Assembly (NCBI GenBank): GCA_020348305.1
Contig: CP070746.1
Coordinates: 5,972,511 to 6,026,177, forward strand
Direction: 5' to 3'
DNA length: 53,667 nucleotides
Source of the DNA: Desulfobacterales bacterium
Lineage (GTDB): Bacteria; Desulfobacterota; Desulfobacteria; Desulfobacterales; JAHEIW01
Part shown: piece by piece, positions 44,632-52,515 of the stretch
How the letters are laid out: every line of letters begins with the position of its first letter
How positions within the stretch are numbered: the stretch's first letter is position 1
The notes under the pieces: generated by a model
What the model was told of the DNA's origin: nothing
The model's database searches: none
What the model saw: the letters and a program-made list of their open reading frames with translations, nothing else
Made by a program: the position numbers and the translations under genes

Positions 44632-44862
44632 ATGGTTGCGGGCGTTTTAATCAATACCGATCCTGCCAAGACACGAGAGGTTTATGAAAAGCTGAAAGTG
44701 ATTGAAGGCGTAGCAAATATCACAGCCGTATTTGGTCGTTTCGACCTGGTTGTGATGATCCGGGCGCTTGACCTGGATGCTGGTGCGAAACTCATCGCTA
44801 AAATCAGAGAAGTTGAAGGCGTTACGGCGACTGAAACATTAATTGCGACCACCGTTGAGTAG
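44632..44862 (+). CDS. Stand-alone Lrp/AsnC ligand-binding (RAM) domain protein
   Basis: A 76-residue protein consisting only of the AsnC/Lrp C-terminal ligand-binding domain: AGVLINTDPAKTREVYEKLK, then GVANITAVFGRFDLVVMI and VEGVTATETLI. It has no helix-turn-helix. Such single-domain proteins form ring oligomers that can bind amino acids or modulate full-length Lrp proteins. An AGGGAGG ribosome site precedes the ATG. It is isolated between a repeat cluster and the polyamine-type transporter genes, so it may sense the substrates of neighbouring catabolic genes. Confidence 0.88.
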   Translation: MVAGVLINTDPAKTREVYEKLKVIEGVANITAVFGRFDLVVMIRALDLDAGAKLIAKIREVEGVTATETLIATTVE

Positions 44863-45046
44863 GGTATTGGATACTGCGAATTCGTCTTAAGCGATAAAAA
44901 GTAACTAGCGGTTTATCATTAAAAGTTTTGAGATTTACTGGAGTATTGAAGTGTTGGGTACTGATGGAGCGTTGGTTTTATAAATATTATTCCGGTATCC
45001 CATCTCGCGATATTGCTGATCAATAGATTCAATCAAACACCAGCCA

Positions 45047-45874
45047 TTACTGCCTGATCCCACGCAACCGCTCGCTTCTTCGTCGCAGCAATTCCACCGT
45101 CACCAGCAAGGCTATCGAGACGATGATCATCATGGTGGCCACGGCCGCAATGGTGGGATTGTATTTTTCGCGGATACCGGCAAACATCTGTCGCGGTAAG
45201 GTGTACTGCTCGGAACCGGCAATAAAAAGGGCCACGACGACCTCGTCAAAGGAAGTTACGAAGGCAAATAGAGCACCTGAGATCACTCCCGGCAGGATTT
45301 GCGGTAGGGTGATTTTAAAAAAAACGGTTACCGGTGAGGCACCCAGGCTGGTGCCGGCGCGTATCTGGTTGCGATTAAACCCTTGCAATGTTGCGGTTAC
45401 GGTGATGACGACAAAGGGTGTTGCCAGGGCCGTATGGGCTAGGATCATACCGAGATGTGTGCTGGTCAGCCCTACCCAAGCAAAGAAAAAGTAAATGCCC
45501 ACAGCACTAATCACGATGGGCACCACCATGGGCATGATCATCATTCCTGTTATCACGCCTTTGAATGGGAAATTGGCCGTCGTCAACCCCAATGCCGCCA
45601 AGGTACCCAATGCCGTCGCCAAAAACGTGGTCGCGAAGGCAATAATAAAGCTGTTTTTCATGGAAAGCGTCCACATGACGGAGTGAAAGAACTCTATATA
45701 CCACCGCAAACTGAGGCCGGGCATCGGATAGCTTAGCATCGTGTCTGATGTGAACGAAATCGGTATGATGGCAAAGATCGGCAGCACGAGGCAGATAAGT
45801 ACTAAGACGCAGAAACCCCGTATGGCGTAATACCATATTCGTTCCAAACGCGATGCATAGGGTTGCAAAGCCAT
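45047..45874 (-). CDS. Spermidine/putrescine-type ABC permease, PotC family
   Basis: A 275-residue permease with six helices. The N-terminal periplasmic segment reads PISFTSDTMLSYPMPGLSLRWYIEF, and the EAA coupling loop lies around AGTSLGASPVTVFFKITLPQ. The start could be a TTG at 45907 overlapping the upstream gene, but the ATG at 45874, four bases after the PotB-type stop, gives the normal N-terminus. The family transports polyamines, and some members take opines, 2-aminoethylphosphonate or other cations. It is the last gene of the potD-B-C unit. Confidence 0.9.
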   Translation of the reverse strand: MALQPYASRLERIWYYAIRGFCVLVLICLVLPIFAIIPISFTSDTMLSYPMPGLSLRWYIEFFHSVMWTLSMKNSFIIAFATTFLATALGTLAALGLTTANFPFKGVITGMMIMPMVVPIVISAVGIYFFFAWVGLTSTHLGMILAHTALATPFVVITVTATLQGFNRNQIRAGTSLGASPVTVFFKITLPQILPGVISGALFAFVTSFDEVVVALFIAGSEQYTLPRQMFAGIREKYNPTIAAVATMMIIVSIALLVTVELLRRRSERLRGIRQ

Positions 45875-45878
45875 GCTC

Positions 45879-47141
45879 TTAACCCATCCGTAAACGCTCG
45901 ATTCCAATGAAGCGGTTAAACACTGTGTACAAAACGATGGTTGCTGTCAGCAGCAACACCGCCAGTCCCGCGGCCATTCCCCAGTTAATGGTGTTGTTGG
46001 TAAAAAAGGCGATGAAGTAGCTGAGCATTTGATCCTTGGGGCCTCCCACCAGGGCCGGCGTGATATAGTAGCCGATGGCCAGGATATAGACCAGTAGGCA
46101 CCCTGCACTGATTCCCGGCATGGACTGCGGCAGATAGACTTTCAAAAAGGCAACAATCGGATTTGCGCCTAAACTGGATGCCGCACGCATATACGACGGC
46201 GGTATGTTTTTCATGACACTGTAAAGCGGCAGGATCATAAAGGGCAGCAGAATGTGAATCATGGCCACATAGACGCCAAAACGATTGAACACCAATTGTA
46301 TGGGATTTGGTGCCAAGTGCGTCCATAACAGGATTTTATTGATGATCCCTTCTTTTTGTAACACGATGATCCAGGAAGCAGTGCGAACCAGCAACGATGT
46401 CCAAAACGGCAGCAGCACCAAAATCATAAGCAGATTGCTGTAACGCATCGGCAGACTGGCCAGCATCCAGGCCACCGGGTATCCCAGCAGCAAACACCAG
46501 AGCGTGACCACAAAGCTCATCCAAAATGTGCGCACAAATACCCTGAGGTAAAGGGCTCTTTCTGCCGGCACTTGTACGATATTGCCGTCCTTGTCGCGTT
46601 CGAGATCGACAGCAGCCAGGAGGTAAAATTCGGTGTAGGGTTTAGCGGCCTGCTTCACCGCAGCCCAGTAACGCTGTTCCCCCCAGCGTTTATCAATGGC
46701 CACGATCGCATCCCGATTGGACGTCGGCTGCGGATTCATTTTGGAGACTTTACGGGCGGTTTTATTCAAAAGGGACCGAAAACCGGTGATGTCGTAATTT
46801 AGGCGTTTGCCGGCCTTGCCAACCTCTCGATTTTTGTGTGCCTGGCGCAGGTCGGCAGCCAGTGCCGCGAACACCGGTTCGGCGGGTATGCCAGAGCCGT
46901 CCCAGCTCTGGATGGCCTCCGCCGTACGCGACATTACTTCAAGAATTTCGGGATTCTCGACAGCGCGGTATAGCAGCAACAAAATCGGGGTGATAAAGGT
47001 TATGAGTAAAAAAAAGAAAAGCGGCGCCACTAATCCAGCGGCTTTGATTTTGCGCCGGCGCTCGGCACGCTGCAGCATTTCCTTTAGCGGAGTGCCATCA
47101 AATGTGGTGAGGTTTTGGGCAGAGCTGTGTGTGTGGCTCAT
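45879..47141 (-). CDS. Spermidine/putrescine-type ABC permease, PotB family, with enlarged periplasmic loop
   Basis: A 420-residue permease. The C-terminal ~220 residues (205-420) are the standard PotB permease core with a coupling loop near AASSLGANPIVAFLKVYLPQ. The protein is over 100 residues longer than E. coli PotB. A hydrophilic helical insert of about 140 residues (~60-200) lies between helix 1 (37-58) and helix 2 and should face the periplasm. A TTG at 47165 is possible, but the ATG at 47141 gives a better start, although its ribosome site is weak. The insert may contact the binding protein. Confidence 0.88.
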   Translation of the reverse strand: MSHTHSSAQNLTTFDGTPLKEMLQRAERRRKIKAAGLVAPLFFFLLITFITPILLLLYRAVENPEILEVMSRTAEAIQSWDGSGIPAEPVFAALAADLRQAHKNREVGKAGKRLNYDITGFRSLLNKTARKVSKMNPQPTSNRDAIVAIDKRWGEQRYWAAVKQAAKPYTEFYLLAAVDLERDKDGNIVQVPAERALYLRVFVRTFWMSFVVTLWCLLLGYPVAWMLASLPMRYSNLLMILVLLPFWTSLLVRTASWIIVLQKEGIINKILLWTHLAPNPIQLVFNRFGVYVAMIHILLPFMILPLYSVMKNIPPSYMRAASSLGANPIVAFLKVYLPQSMPGISAGCLLVYILAIGYYITPALVGGPKDQMLSYFIAFFTNNTINWGMAAGLAVLLLTATIVLYTVFNRFIGIERLRMG

Positions 47142-47165
47142 GGTTTTCAACTCTAAAAAATGCAA

Positions 47166-47188
47166 GAGGAGCGGTGATACCGCCCCTC
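47166..47188 (-). promoter_or_regulatory. Hairpin between the binding-protein and permease genes
   Basis: On the minus strand GAGGGGCGGT (47188-47179) pairs with ACCGCTCCTC (47175-47166), with 9 of 10 pairs plus one G-T and a 3-nt loop. It is followed after a few bases by a T-rich run (TTGCATTTTTT). It lies 20 nt after the binding-protein stop and 24 nt before the permease start. It is a probable partial terminator. Confidence 0.65.
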
Positions 47189-47207
47189 CTTTTGATATCT
47201 AGATGGA

Positions 47208-48269
47208 TTATTTGGCCGCCCAAACGTTAAAGCGTTCGTTGAGTTCTGCCTGGTGATCCACCCACCATTCGGTGTTTATCGCCAGCGCTCCTTTCAAATT
47301 GGCCGGATAAGTCGGCAGATTCGGGGCGACGGTTGCATCCACTGATGCCACAGCTTTTACATGGGTCGGCCCATAAGGCATCTCAGCCGAGAGGACCGCC
47401 TGTATCTGCGGCTGACTGGCAAATTTAATAAACTCGTAAGCTTGATCAAGATTCGGGCTACCTTTGACAACCACCCAGGAGTCAAGGGCGTAACACTGGC
47501 CATTCCAGACGATCTTGAAGTTGCGTCCCTCTTTGATGGCGGCACTGATACGTCCGTTATAGGCGGAGGTCATGACAACGTCACCGGCAGCCAGCCACTG
47601 CGGTGGTTGGGCACCGGCCTCCCACCATTGCAGGTGCGGTTTGAGCTCATCGAGTTTCTTAAATGCCCGTTTGATACCCTCTTCTGTGGAAAGAACATTG
47701 TAGACATCGGCCGGTTTCACGCCGTCGGCAAGCAAAGCGATTTCAAGCGAGGGTTTGGCCGACTTACGTAAGGCACGTTTACCCGGCCATTTCTTGACAT
47801 TCCAGAAGTCGGCCCAACTCTTGGGACCTTCGCCCTTGATTCTGTCGGCATCATAGGCGAGAATGAATGCCCACACAATGGTGCCGACACCGCATTCTCC
47901 CACCGCGTCCGGGATGAAATCCTTTTTTGAACCAACTTTGCTCCAATCGATGATTTCCAGAAGACCTTGCTCGCAGGCGTTGATAAGCTCCGGCGCCTCT
48001 ACCTGGACCACGTCCCAGGTCACATTTTTGGTCTCAACCATGGCTTTGATTTTGGCCATTTCGCCGTTATAGGATTCGTCGAGAAGCTGCCTTCCGGTCT
48101 TTTTTATGAATGGATTGAAATACGCTTTTCTTTGTGCCTCCTGATAGGAGCCTCCCCAGCCGACGACCGTGAGATCACGAGCACTGCTGATCGTTGGCAT
48201 GGCGATTCCGGCTAAAAACGTGACGGCAACAAAGAACATTGCAAATTTAAACATCGAAATCCTAGACAT
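47208..48269 (-). CDS. Spermidine/putrescine-type ABC substrate-binding protein, PotD family
   Basis: A 353-residue periplasmic binding protein (SBP_bac family 8/6-like). A signal peptide of about 30 residues ends TISSA. The mature start is RDLTVVGWGGSYQEAQRKAY, and the end has AYEFIKFASQPQIQA and Trp-rich WWVDHQAEL. The GWGGSYQ opening is typical of polyamine/opine-type proteins of this group. The ATG at 48275 abuts the GGAGGT site, so the ATG at 48269 is preferred. It is first in the potD-B-C unit and divergent from the ATPase gene. Confidence 0.9.
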   Translation of the reverse strand: MSRISMFKFAMFFVAVTFLAGIAMPTISSARDLTVVGWGGSYQEAQRKAYFNPFIKKTGRQLLDESYNGEMAKIKAMVETKNVTWDVVQVEAPELINACEQGLLEIIDWSKVGSKKDFIPDAVGECGVGTIVWAFILAYDADRIKGEGPKSWADFWNVKKWPGKRALRKSAKPSLEIALLADGVKPADVYNVLSTEEGIKRAFKKLDELKPHLQWWEAGAQPPQWLAAGDVVMTSAYNGRISAAIKEGRNFKIVWNGQCYALDSWVVVKGSPNLDQAYEFIKFASQPQIQAVLSAEMPYGPTHVKAVASVDATVAPNLPTYPANLKGALAINTEWWVDHQAELNERFNVWAAK

Positions 48270-48320
48270 TTTCATACCTCCTTCCTTTCATGGTTAAAAG
48301 AACAGTCCTTTTAGAAATGG

Positions 48321-48350
48321 ACTATAAGAGAAATGCAATCGGCTTGTCAA
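48321..48350 (-). promoter_or_regulatory. Promoter of the potD-B-C-like operon
   Basis: On the minus strand TTGACA (48350-48345) and TATAGT (48326-48321) are 18 nt apart. The start point would fall near 48314, giving a leader of about 45 nt before the ATG at 48269. Confidence 0.68.
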
Positions 48351-48387
48351 GCTTTGTAGAAAAGCGCTAAAAGAAAAGGTAAAAACA

Positions 48388-48416
48388 TTGACAGAAACAT
48401 CTTTTTTCAATATATT
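48388..48416 (+). promoter_or_regulatory. Promoter of the potA-like gene
   Basis: TTGACA at 48388-48393 and TATATT at 48411-48416 are exactly 17 nt apart. It is back to back with the potD promoter, whose -35 ends 38 nt away. Room for a shared operator is limited to the short stretch between, and none is obvious. Confidence 0.72.
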
Positions 48417-48477
48417 TTTTGGTTAATTTATTGTTTATTTGTTTATTTTTAATAAAAATTTCAGGATGTTGATCAGG

Positions 48478-49587
48478 ATGGCGTTATCGGAAACCAAAAA
48501 TGTTAAGCCGCTTGTTCGCTTTGAGCATATTGATAAAAGCTTTGATGGTGAAACCCTGGTCATCAAAGATCTAAATCTTGATATCGCTCAGGGCGAATTT
48601 TTGACCATGCTTGGACCGTCCGGTTCAGGAAAAACAACTACTTTAATGATGTTGGCCGGTTTTGAGACACCGACTCACGGAGAAATCTTTTTTAGCGGCC
48701 AATCCATAAGTAACATTCCACCTCACAAAAGAAACATCGGCATGGTTTTTCAAGATTATTCGCTGTTTCCCCATATGACGGTTAAAGAAAATCTTGCCTT
48801 TCCCCTCAAAGTCAGAAAATTTTCCAAAGATAAGATTGACCAGAAAGTCACCAGAGCTCTTGAAATGGTTGAACTCCGAGGCTTTGAAGGCCGAATGCCG
48901 GCCCAACTCTCCGGCGGTCAGCAGCAGCGGGTAGCATTAGCACGGGCGCTCGTTTTTGAACCCCAGCTGGTGCTAATGGATGAGCCTCTCGGTGCGCTTG
49001 ACAAGAATCTGCGTGAGCAAATGCAGTTTGAAATCAAGCATATCCATGAAAATGTAAATGTAACGGTGGTCTATGTCACCCACGACCAGAGTGAAGCCAT
49101 GACCATGTCTAACCGAATCGCTGTGTTTGACGACGGCATCATCCGACAACTCTCAACCCCCGATATTCTTTATGAAAAACCGGAAAATGCATTTGTTGCT
49201 CAATTTATCGGGGAAAACAACCGACTTTCAGGTAAGGTGACCGAAATTGATGGAGACAGGTGTGTGGTGGAAGTCAATGGCGGAGGAACAATAAGGGCGC
49301 TTAAAGTCAATATTAATGGTGTTGGGGAAAGAACCACGGTGTCACTGCGTCCGGAAAGAGTGACGGTTAATCCTGCCGCAGGAAGTGTCGATAACATCTT
49401 TGAAGGCCGGGTAGAGGAATTAATATATCTTGGGGACCATGTTCGCACCAGAGTTAATGTTTGCGGTAATGATGAATTTATCGTCAAGATCCCCAACTCC
49501 CAAGGTCATATGGTTGTAAATAAAGGTAAGCAAATCCAGCTTGGATGGTCTTCCGTTGATTGCCGGGCACTGGATCCCATTGATTAG
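48478..49587 (+). CDS. Spermidine/putrescine-type ABC ATPase, PotA family
   Basis: A 369-residue ABC ATPase with Walker A GPSGSGKT at 46-53, signature LSGGQQQR, Walker B LVLMDEPLGALD and a C-terminal TOBE domain (~280-365). It energises the PotBC pore. Three in-frame starts occur: TTG 48439, ATG 48466 and ATG 48478. The TTG falls just after the promoter's predicted start point and adds an unlike-family AT-rich leader. The ATG at 48478 has AGGA about 10 nt upstream. It is transcribed away from potD-B-C but must function with it. An aminotransferase gene follows on the same strand. Confidence 0.9.
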   Translation: MALSETKNVKPLVRFEHIDKSFDGETLVIKDLNLDIAQGEFLTMLGPSGSGKTTTLMMLAGFETPTHGEIFFSGQSISNIPPHKRNIGMVFQDYSLFPHMTVKENLAFPLKVRKFSKDKIDQKVTRALEMVELRGFEGRMPAQLSGGQQQRVALARALVFEPQLVLMDEPLGALDKNLREQMQFEIKHIHENVNVTVVYVTHDQSEAMTMSNRIAVFDDGIIRQLSTPDILYEKPENAFVAQFIGENNRLSGKVTEIDGDRCVVEVNGGGTIRALKVNINGVGERTTVSLRPERVTVNPAAGSVDNIFEGRVEELIYLGDHVRTRVNVCGNDEFIVKIPNSQGHMVVNKGKQIQLGWSSVDCRALDPID

Positions 49588-49678
49588 AAGGGCTTTCACA
49601 ATCCCCTCTGATATCCGATTTTTACTCAATTTCTCACAGCACTTTCAATATGAATATATACATACAAGAGGAGGAGCA

Positions 49679-51019
49679 ATGAACACATCTAAACCAACCT
49701 TGGATGAAACATCTCATCTAATTTTGCACCTTACACCCAGAGCCGAGCTGGAGAAAGGCATTACGGTCATTTCCAGAGGTGAAGGCGTTCATGTTTTTGA
49801 TTCTGAAGGCAATAAATATATCGATCTGGTAGCCGGGGTGACACGCCCCGTTCATTTGGGCTATGGCCATCAAGAATTGGCGCAAGCTGTTTACGATCAA
49901 ATGATGAAACTTGCCTATTTTACACCGTTGATGTTCGCCAATGAGCCGGCCATAAAGCTTGCAGGCTTGCTTTGTGAAATTATTCCCGGTTCTATTAATC
50001 GGTTTACATTTGAGTGCGACGGATCAGAGGCTGTTGAAACGGCGATGAAGCTTGCCAAGCATTATCATTATTTTAAAGGTGATAAAGGGCGTTACAAAGT
50101 TCTTTCCAGAAAAGGTGCGTATCATGGTGTCAATGGCATTGGTGTAAGGGCACTGGGTTCGGTGGTGCCGATGCGACATATGATGGAACCTTTGGCTCCG
50201 GGTAGCGTCTTTGCAGAATCTCCGTACTGTTATCGTTGTCCCTATGATTTGACCTATCCTGATTGCGATATTGTATGTGCACGAAACATTGAACGCATCA
50301 TTGAGTTTGAGGGCCCGGAGCTGTTTTCAGCATTTATCGGGGAGCCCATCCAGCAGGGGTTCGGCACGCTGGCTCCACCGAAAGAATATTGGCCTATTGT
50401 TCGAGAGATTTGTGATAAATTCGGAATACTGTTGATTATCGATGAAGTTATTTGTGGATTCGGTCGCACCGGCAAGATGTTTGCAACAGAACATTTCGAT
50501 GTTCAACCAGATATCATAACCATGGCCAAAGGGATCACCAGCGGTTATGTTCCGCTGGGTGCTGTCGGATGCACCGATGAGGTGCTGGCGCCCATTGAGG
50601 TATTCAACCATTTGCACACCTATGGAAACCATCCGGTTCCCTGTGCCGCAGGGATTAAGACCATTGAGATCTTGAAGCGGGACAAGTTAGTTGAAAACTC
50701 CGAAGCGTTGGGAAGATATTTTCTGGAAGGCCTGCAGGAGTTGGAGCATCATTCCATCGTCGGCGAGGTGCGGGGGACCGGACTGTGGACGGCCATCGAC
50801 TTTACAGTGGACAAAAAGACGCGCGCGCCATTGCCGCTTGAAAATTTGTCCAGCATGGTAAGTCGAGCCAAGCAGAAGGGATTGATTATAAAACTTGCAC
50901 CTGTGCGGCAGGCCTTTGAGTTTGCCCCGCCTCTGATCATTCATAAAGAAGAAATTGACGAAGCTTTAAAAATTATTGGAGAATGTATTAGAGAGGAAGA
51001 GAAGGAAATGGGGCTGTAA
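49679..51019 (+). CDS. Class III pyridoxal-phosphate aminotransferase
   Basis: A 446-residue enzyme with fold type I PLP features. The Schiff-base lysine is K284 in TMAKGITSGY, D255 in LIIDEVICGFGRTG contacts the pyridine nitrogen, and the phosphate/Gly region is CDGSEAVETAMKLAK. The family includes 4-aminobutyrate, putrescine, beta-alanine and glutamate-1-semialdehyde enzymes. Its position after a polyamine-type transporter favours an omega-amino substrate. It carries a CxxC-x8-CxxxC cluster (C184, C187, C196, C200) shared with the other aminotransferase downstream. The ATG at 49679 has a strong AGGAGGAG site, and an upstream ATG frame at 49541 overlaps the ATPase gene. Confidence 0.9.
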   Translation: MNTSKPTLDETSHLILHLTPRAELEKGITVISRGEGVHVFDSEGNKYIDLVAGVTRPVHLGYGHQELAQAVYDQMMKLAYFTPLMFANEPAIKLAGLLCEIIPGSINRFTFECDGSEAVETAMKLAKHYHYFKGDKGRYKVLSRKGAYHGVNGIGVRALGSVVPMRHMMEPLAPGSVFAESPYCYRCPYDLTYPDCDIVCARNIERIIEFEGPELFSAFIGEPIQQGFGTLAPPKEYWPIVREICDKFGILLIIDEVICGFGRTGKMFATEHFDVQPDIITMAKGITSGYVPLGAVGCTDEVLAPIEVFNHLHTYGNHPVPCAAGIKTIEILKRDKLVENSEALGRYFLEGLQELEHHSIVGEVRGTGLWTAIDFTVDKKTRAPLPLENLSSMVSRAKQKGLIIKLAPVRQAFEFAPPLIIHKEEIDEALKIIGECIREEEKEMGL

Positions 51020-51099
51020 GCGAGGAAATAAACTATCTACTTTTCCTCCGATAACGGCGGATTTCAAACACACTGGTTCATGTAAATGTTAAAAAAAAT

Positions 51100-51189
51100 G
51101 AATATCGAATATCGAACAAGGAACCGCAGAATTTTGAAGATGACCCTTCGACATTCGACATTCCTTGTTGGATATTCTGCGGTTCATTC
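51100..51189. terminator. Inverted-repeat region between convergent genes (probable bidirectional terminator or repeat)
   Basis: GAACCGCAGAAT at 51121-51132 pairs perfectly with ATTCTGCGGTTC at 51174-51185. Alternatively AACAAGGAA (51115-51123) can pair with TTCCTTGTT (51161-51169). Repeated TCGAATATCGAA / TTCGACATTCGACATTC motifs surround them. It lies between two facing aminotransferase genes. Confidence 0.5.
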
Positions 51190-51192
51190 GGG

Positions 51193-52497
51193 CTAGGTTG
51201 TTAGCTTTTGAAATCCTTCCTCCAGGATACTCAACCCGCGTTCCAGCTGCTCATCGGTGATCACCAAGGGCATCAACGTGCGGATGACGTTGCCGAAATT
51301 TCCGCAGGAAAGCAGTACCAGACCTTTATCGTAGCAGAGCTTAACTAATTTATCCGCTTCTTCTTTTGCCGGCTCTTTCGTTTCTCTATCTCGAACCAGT
51401 TCCATGGCTAACATGGGGCCCTTTCCTCTGATATCCCCGATGATTTCATATTTCTCCTGCAGATCTTGAAATTGGGATAGGACCCTCTGTCCAAGTTTTT
51501 CCGCCCGTTGAAGAAGGTTGTCTTCTAGTAAAACTTCCAAGACAGCCAGCCCGGCTCGACAGGACACCGGATTGCCGCTGAAGGTTCCGCCCAGTCCGCC
51601 TACATGTATTTTATTGATCATCTCCTTGCGAGCGATGATTGCACTCAAGGGCATACCGCCTGCCAAACTCTTTGCCAATGTAAGGATATCCGGTGCAATT
51701 CTCCAGTGCTCAATGGCAAAAAATTTTCCGGTTCTTCCCACACCGGTTTGAACTTCATCTATAATGAGAGCGATATCATATTTTCCAGCGATCTTCTGAA
51801 TTTTCGGAAAATACTCCGGAGGTGGTGTGATGAAACCACCTTCCCCTTGAATCGGCTCGGCAATGATCGCCGCTGTGGATTCAGCAGACACATGGGAGAT
51901 AAAAACGTCTTCCAGATAATCGGCACACGCTGCGTCGCATCCAGGATATTGGAGGCCAAAGGGACAGCGATAACAATAAGCATACGGTATGCGGTATACT
52001 TCGGAGGCAAACGGCCCAAAGCCGAATTTGTAAGGTTTTATTTTGCTGGTCAGGCTCAGAGTGAATATGGTGCGGCCGTGATACCCATTTTCAAAACAAA
52101 TCACAGCCGGTCGTTTTTTGTTGTAGCGCGCAACTTTTATCGCGTTTTCCACGGCTTCGGCCCCGCTGTTGGCAAACATTGTCATTTTGGGAAAGTCGCC
52201 GGGAGCAAGATCGTTGAGTTTGGCGGCCAGATCGACATAGGCGCCATACATGGCCACATGAAAACAGGTATGGATACATTTGTCCGCCTGATCTTTGATG
52301 GCTGCAACAACTTTCGGATGACAATGGCCGACATTGTTAACACCGATGCCGCCGGCAAAATCAATAAGTTCGCGACCCTCCACATCGATCATTAGCGCTC
52401 CCCGAGCTTCTCGGATGAAAGCTGGAGTAATATTGTAGGGTGCCTGTGGTACGTTTTTGTTTCGCAGTTTTGTCAATTCTTCATATCGGTTTGTCAT
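51193..52497 (-). CDS. Class III aminotransferase, 4-aminobutyrate aminotransferase-like
   Basis: A 434-residue PLP enzyme close to GABA aminotransferases (GabT). K276 in TLAKSLAGGMPLSA binds PLP, D247 lies in LIIDEVQTGVGRTG, and ANSGAEAVENAIKVAR and FENGYHGRT are typical. It would transfer an amino group from GABA or a related omega-amino acid to 2-oxoglutarate. The CxxC-x8-CxxxC cluster (C175, C178, C187, C191) is also present. It starts 18 nt after the acyl-CoA ligase stop with an AAAGGAGG site, so the two are co-transcribed, ligase first. Confidence 0.92.
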   Translation of the reverse strand: MTNRYEELTKLRNKNVPQAPYNITPAFIREARGALMIDVEGRELIDFAGGIGVNNVGHCHPKVVAAIKDQADKCIHTCFHVAMYGAYVDLAAKLNDLAPGDFPKMTMFANSGAEAVENAIKVARYNKKRPAVICFENGYHGRTIFTLSLTSKIKPYKFGFGPFASEVYRIPYAYCYRCPFGLQYPGCDAACADYLEDVFISHVSAESTAAIIAEPIQGEGGFITPPPEYFPKIQKIAGKYDIALIIDEVQTGVGRTGKFFAIEHWRIAPDILTLAKSLAGGMPLSAIIARKEMINKIHVGGLGGTFSGNPVSCRAGLAVLEVLLEDNLLQRAEKLGQRVLSQFQDLQEKYEIIGDIRGKGPMLAMELVRDRETKEPAKEEADKLVKLCYDKGLVLLSCGNFGNVIRTLMPLVITDEQLERGLSILEEGFQKLTT

Positions 52498-52515
52498 AAA
52501 TTGGCCTCCTTTTAG

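Noticed and set aside
51604..52395. 263-codon frame antisense to the GabT-like aminotransferase
   Set aside because: The minus-strand gene carries all PLP motifs. The plus-strand frame has no motifs and no ribosome site.
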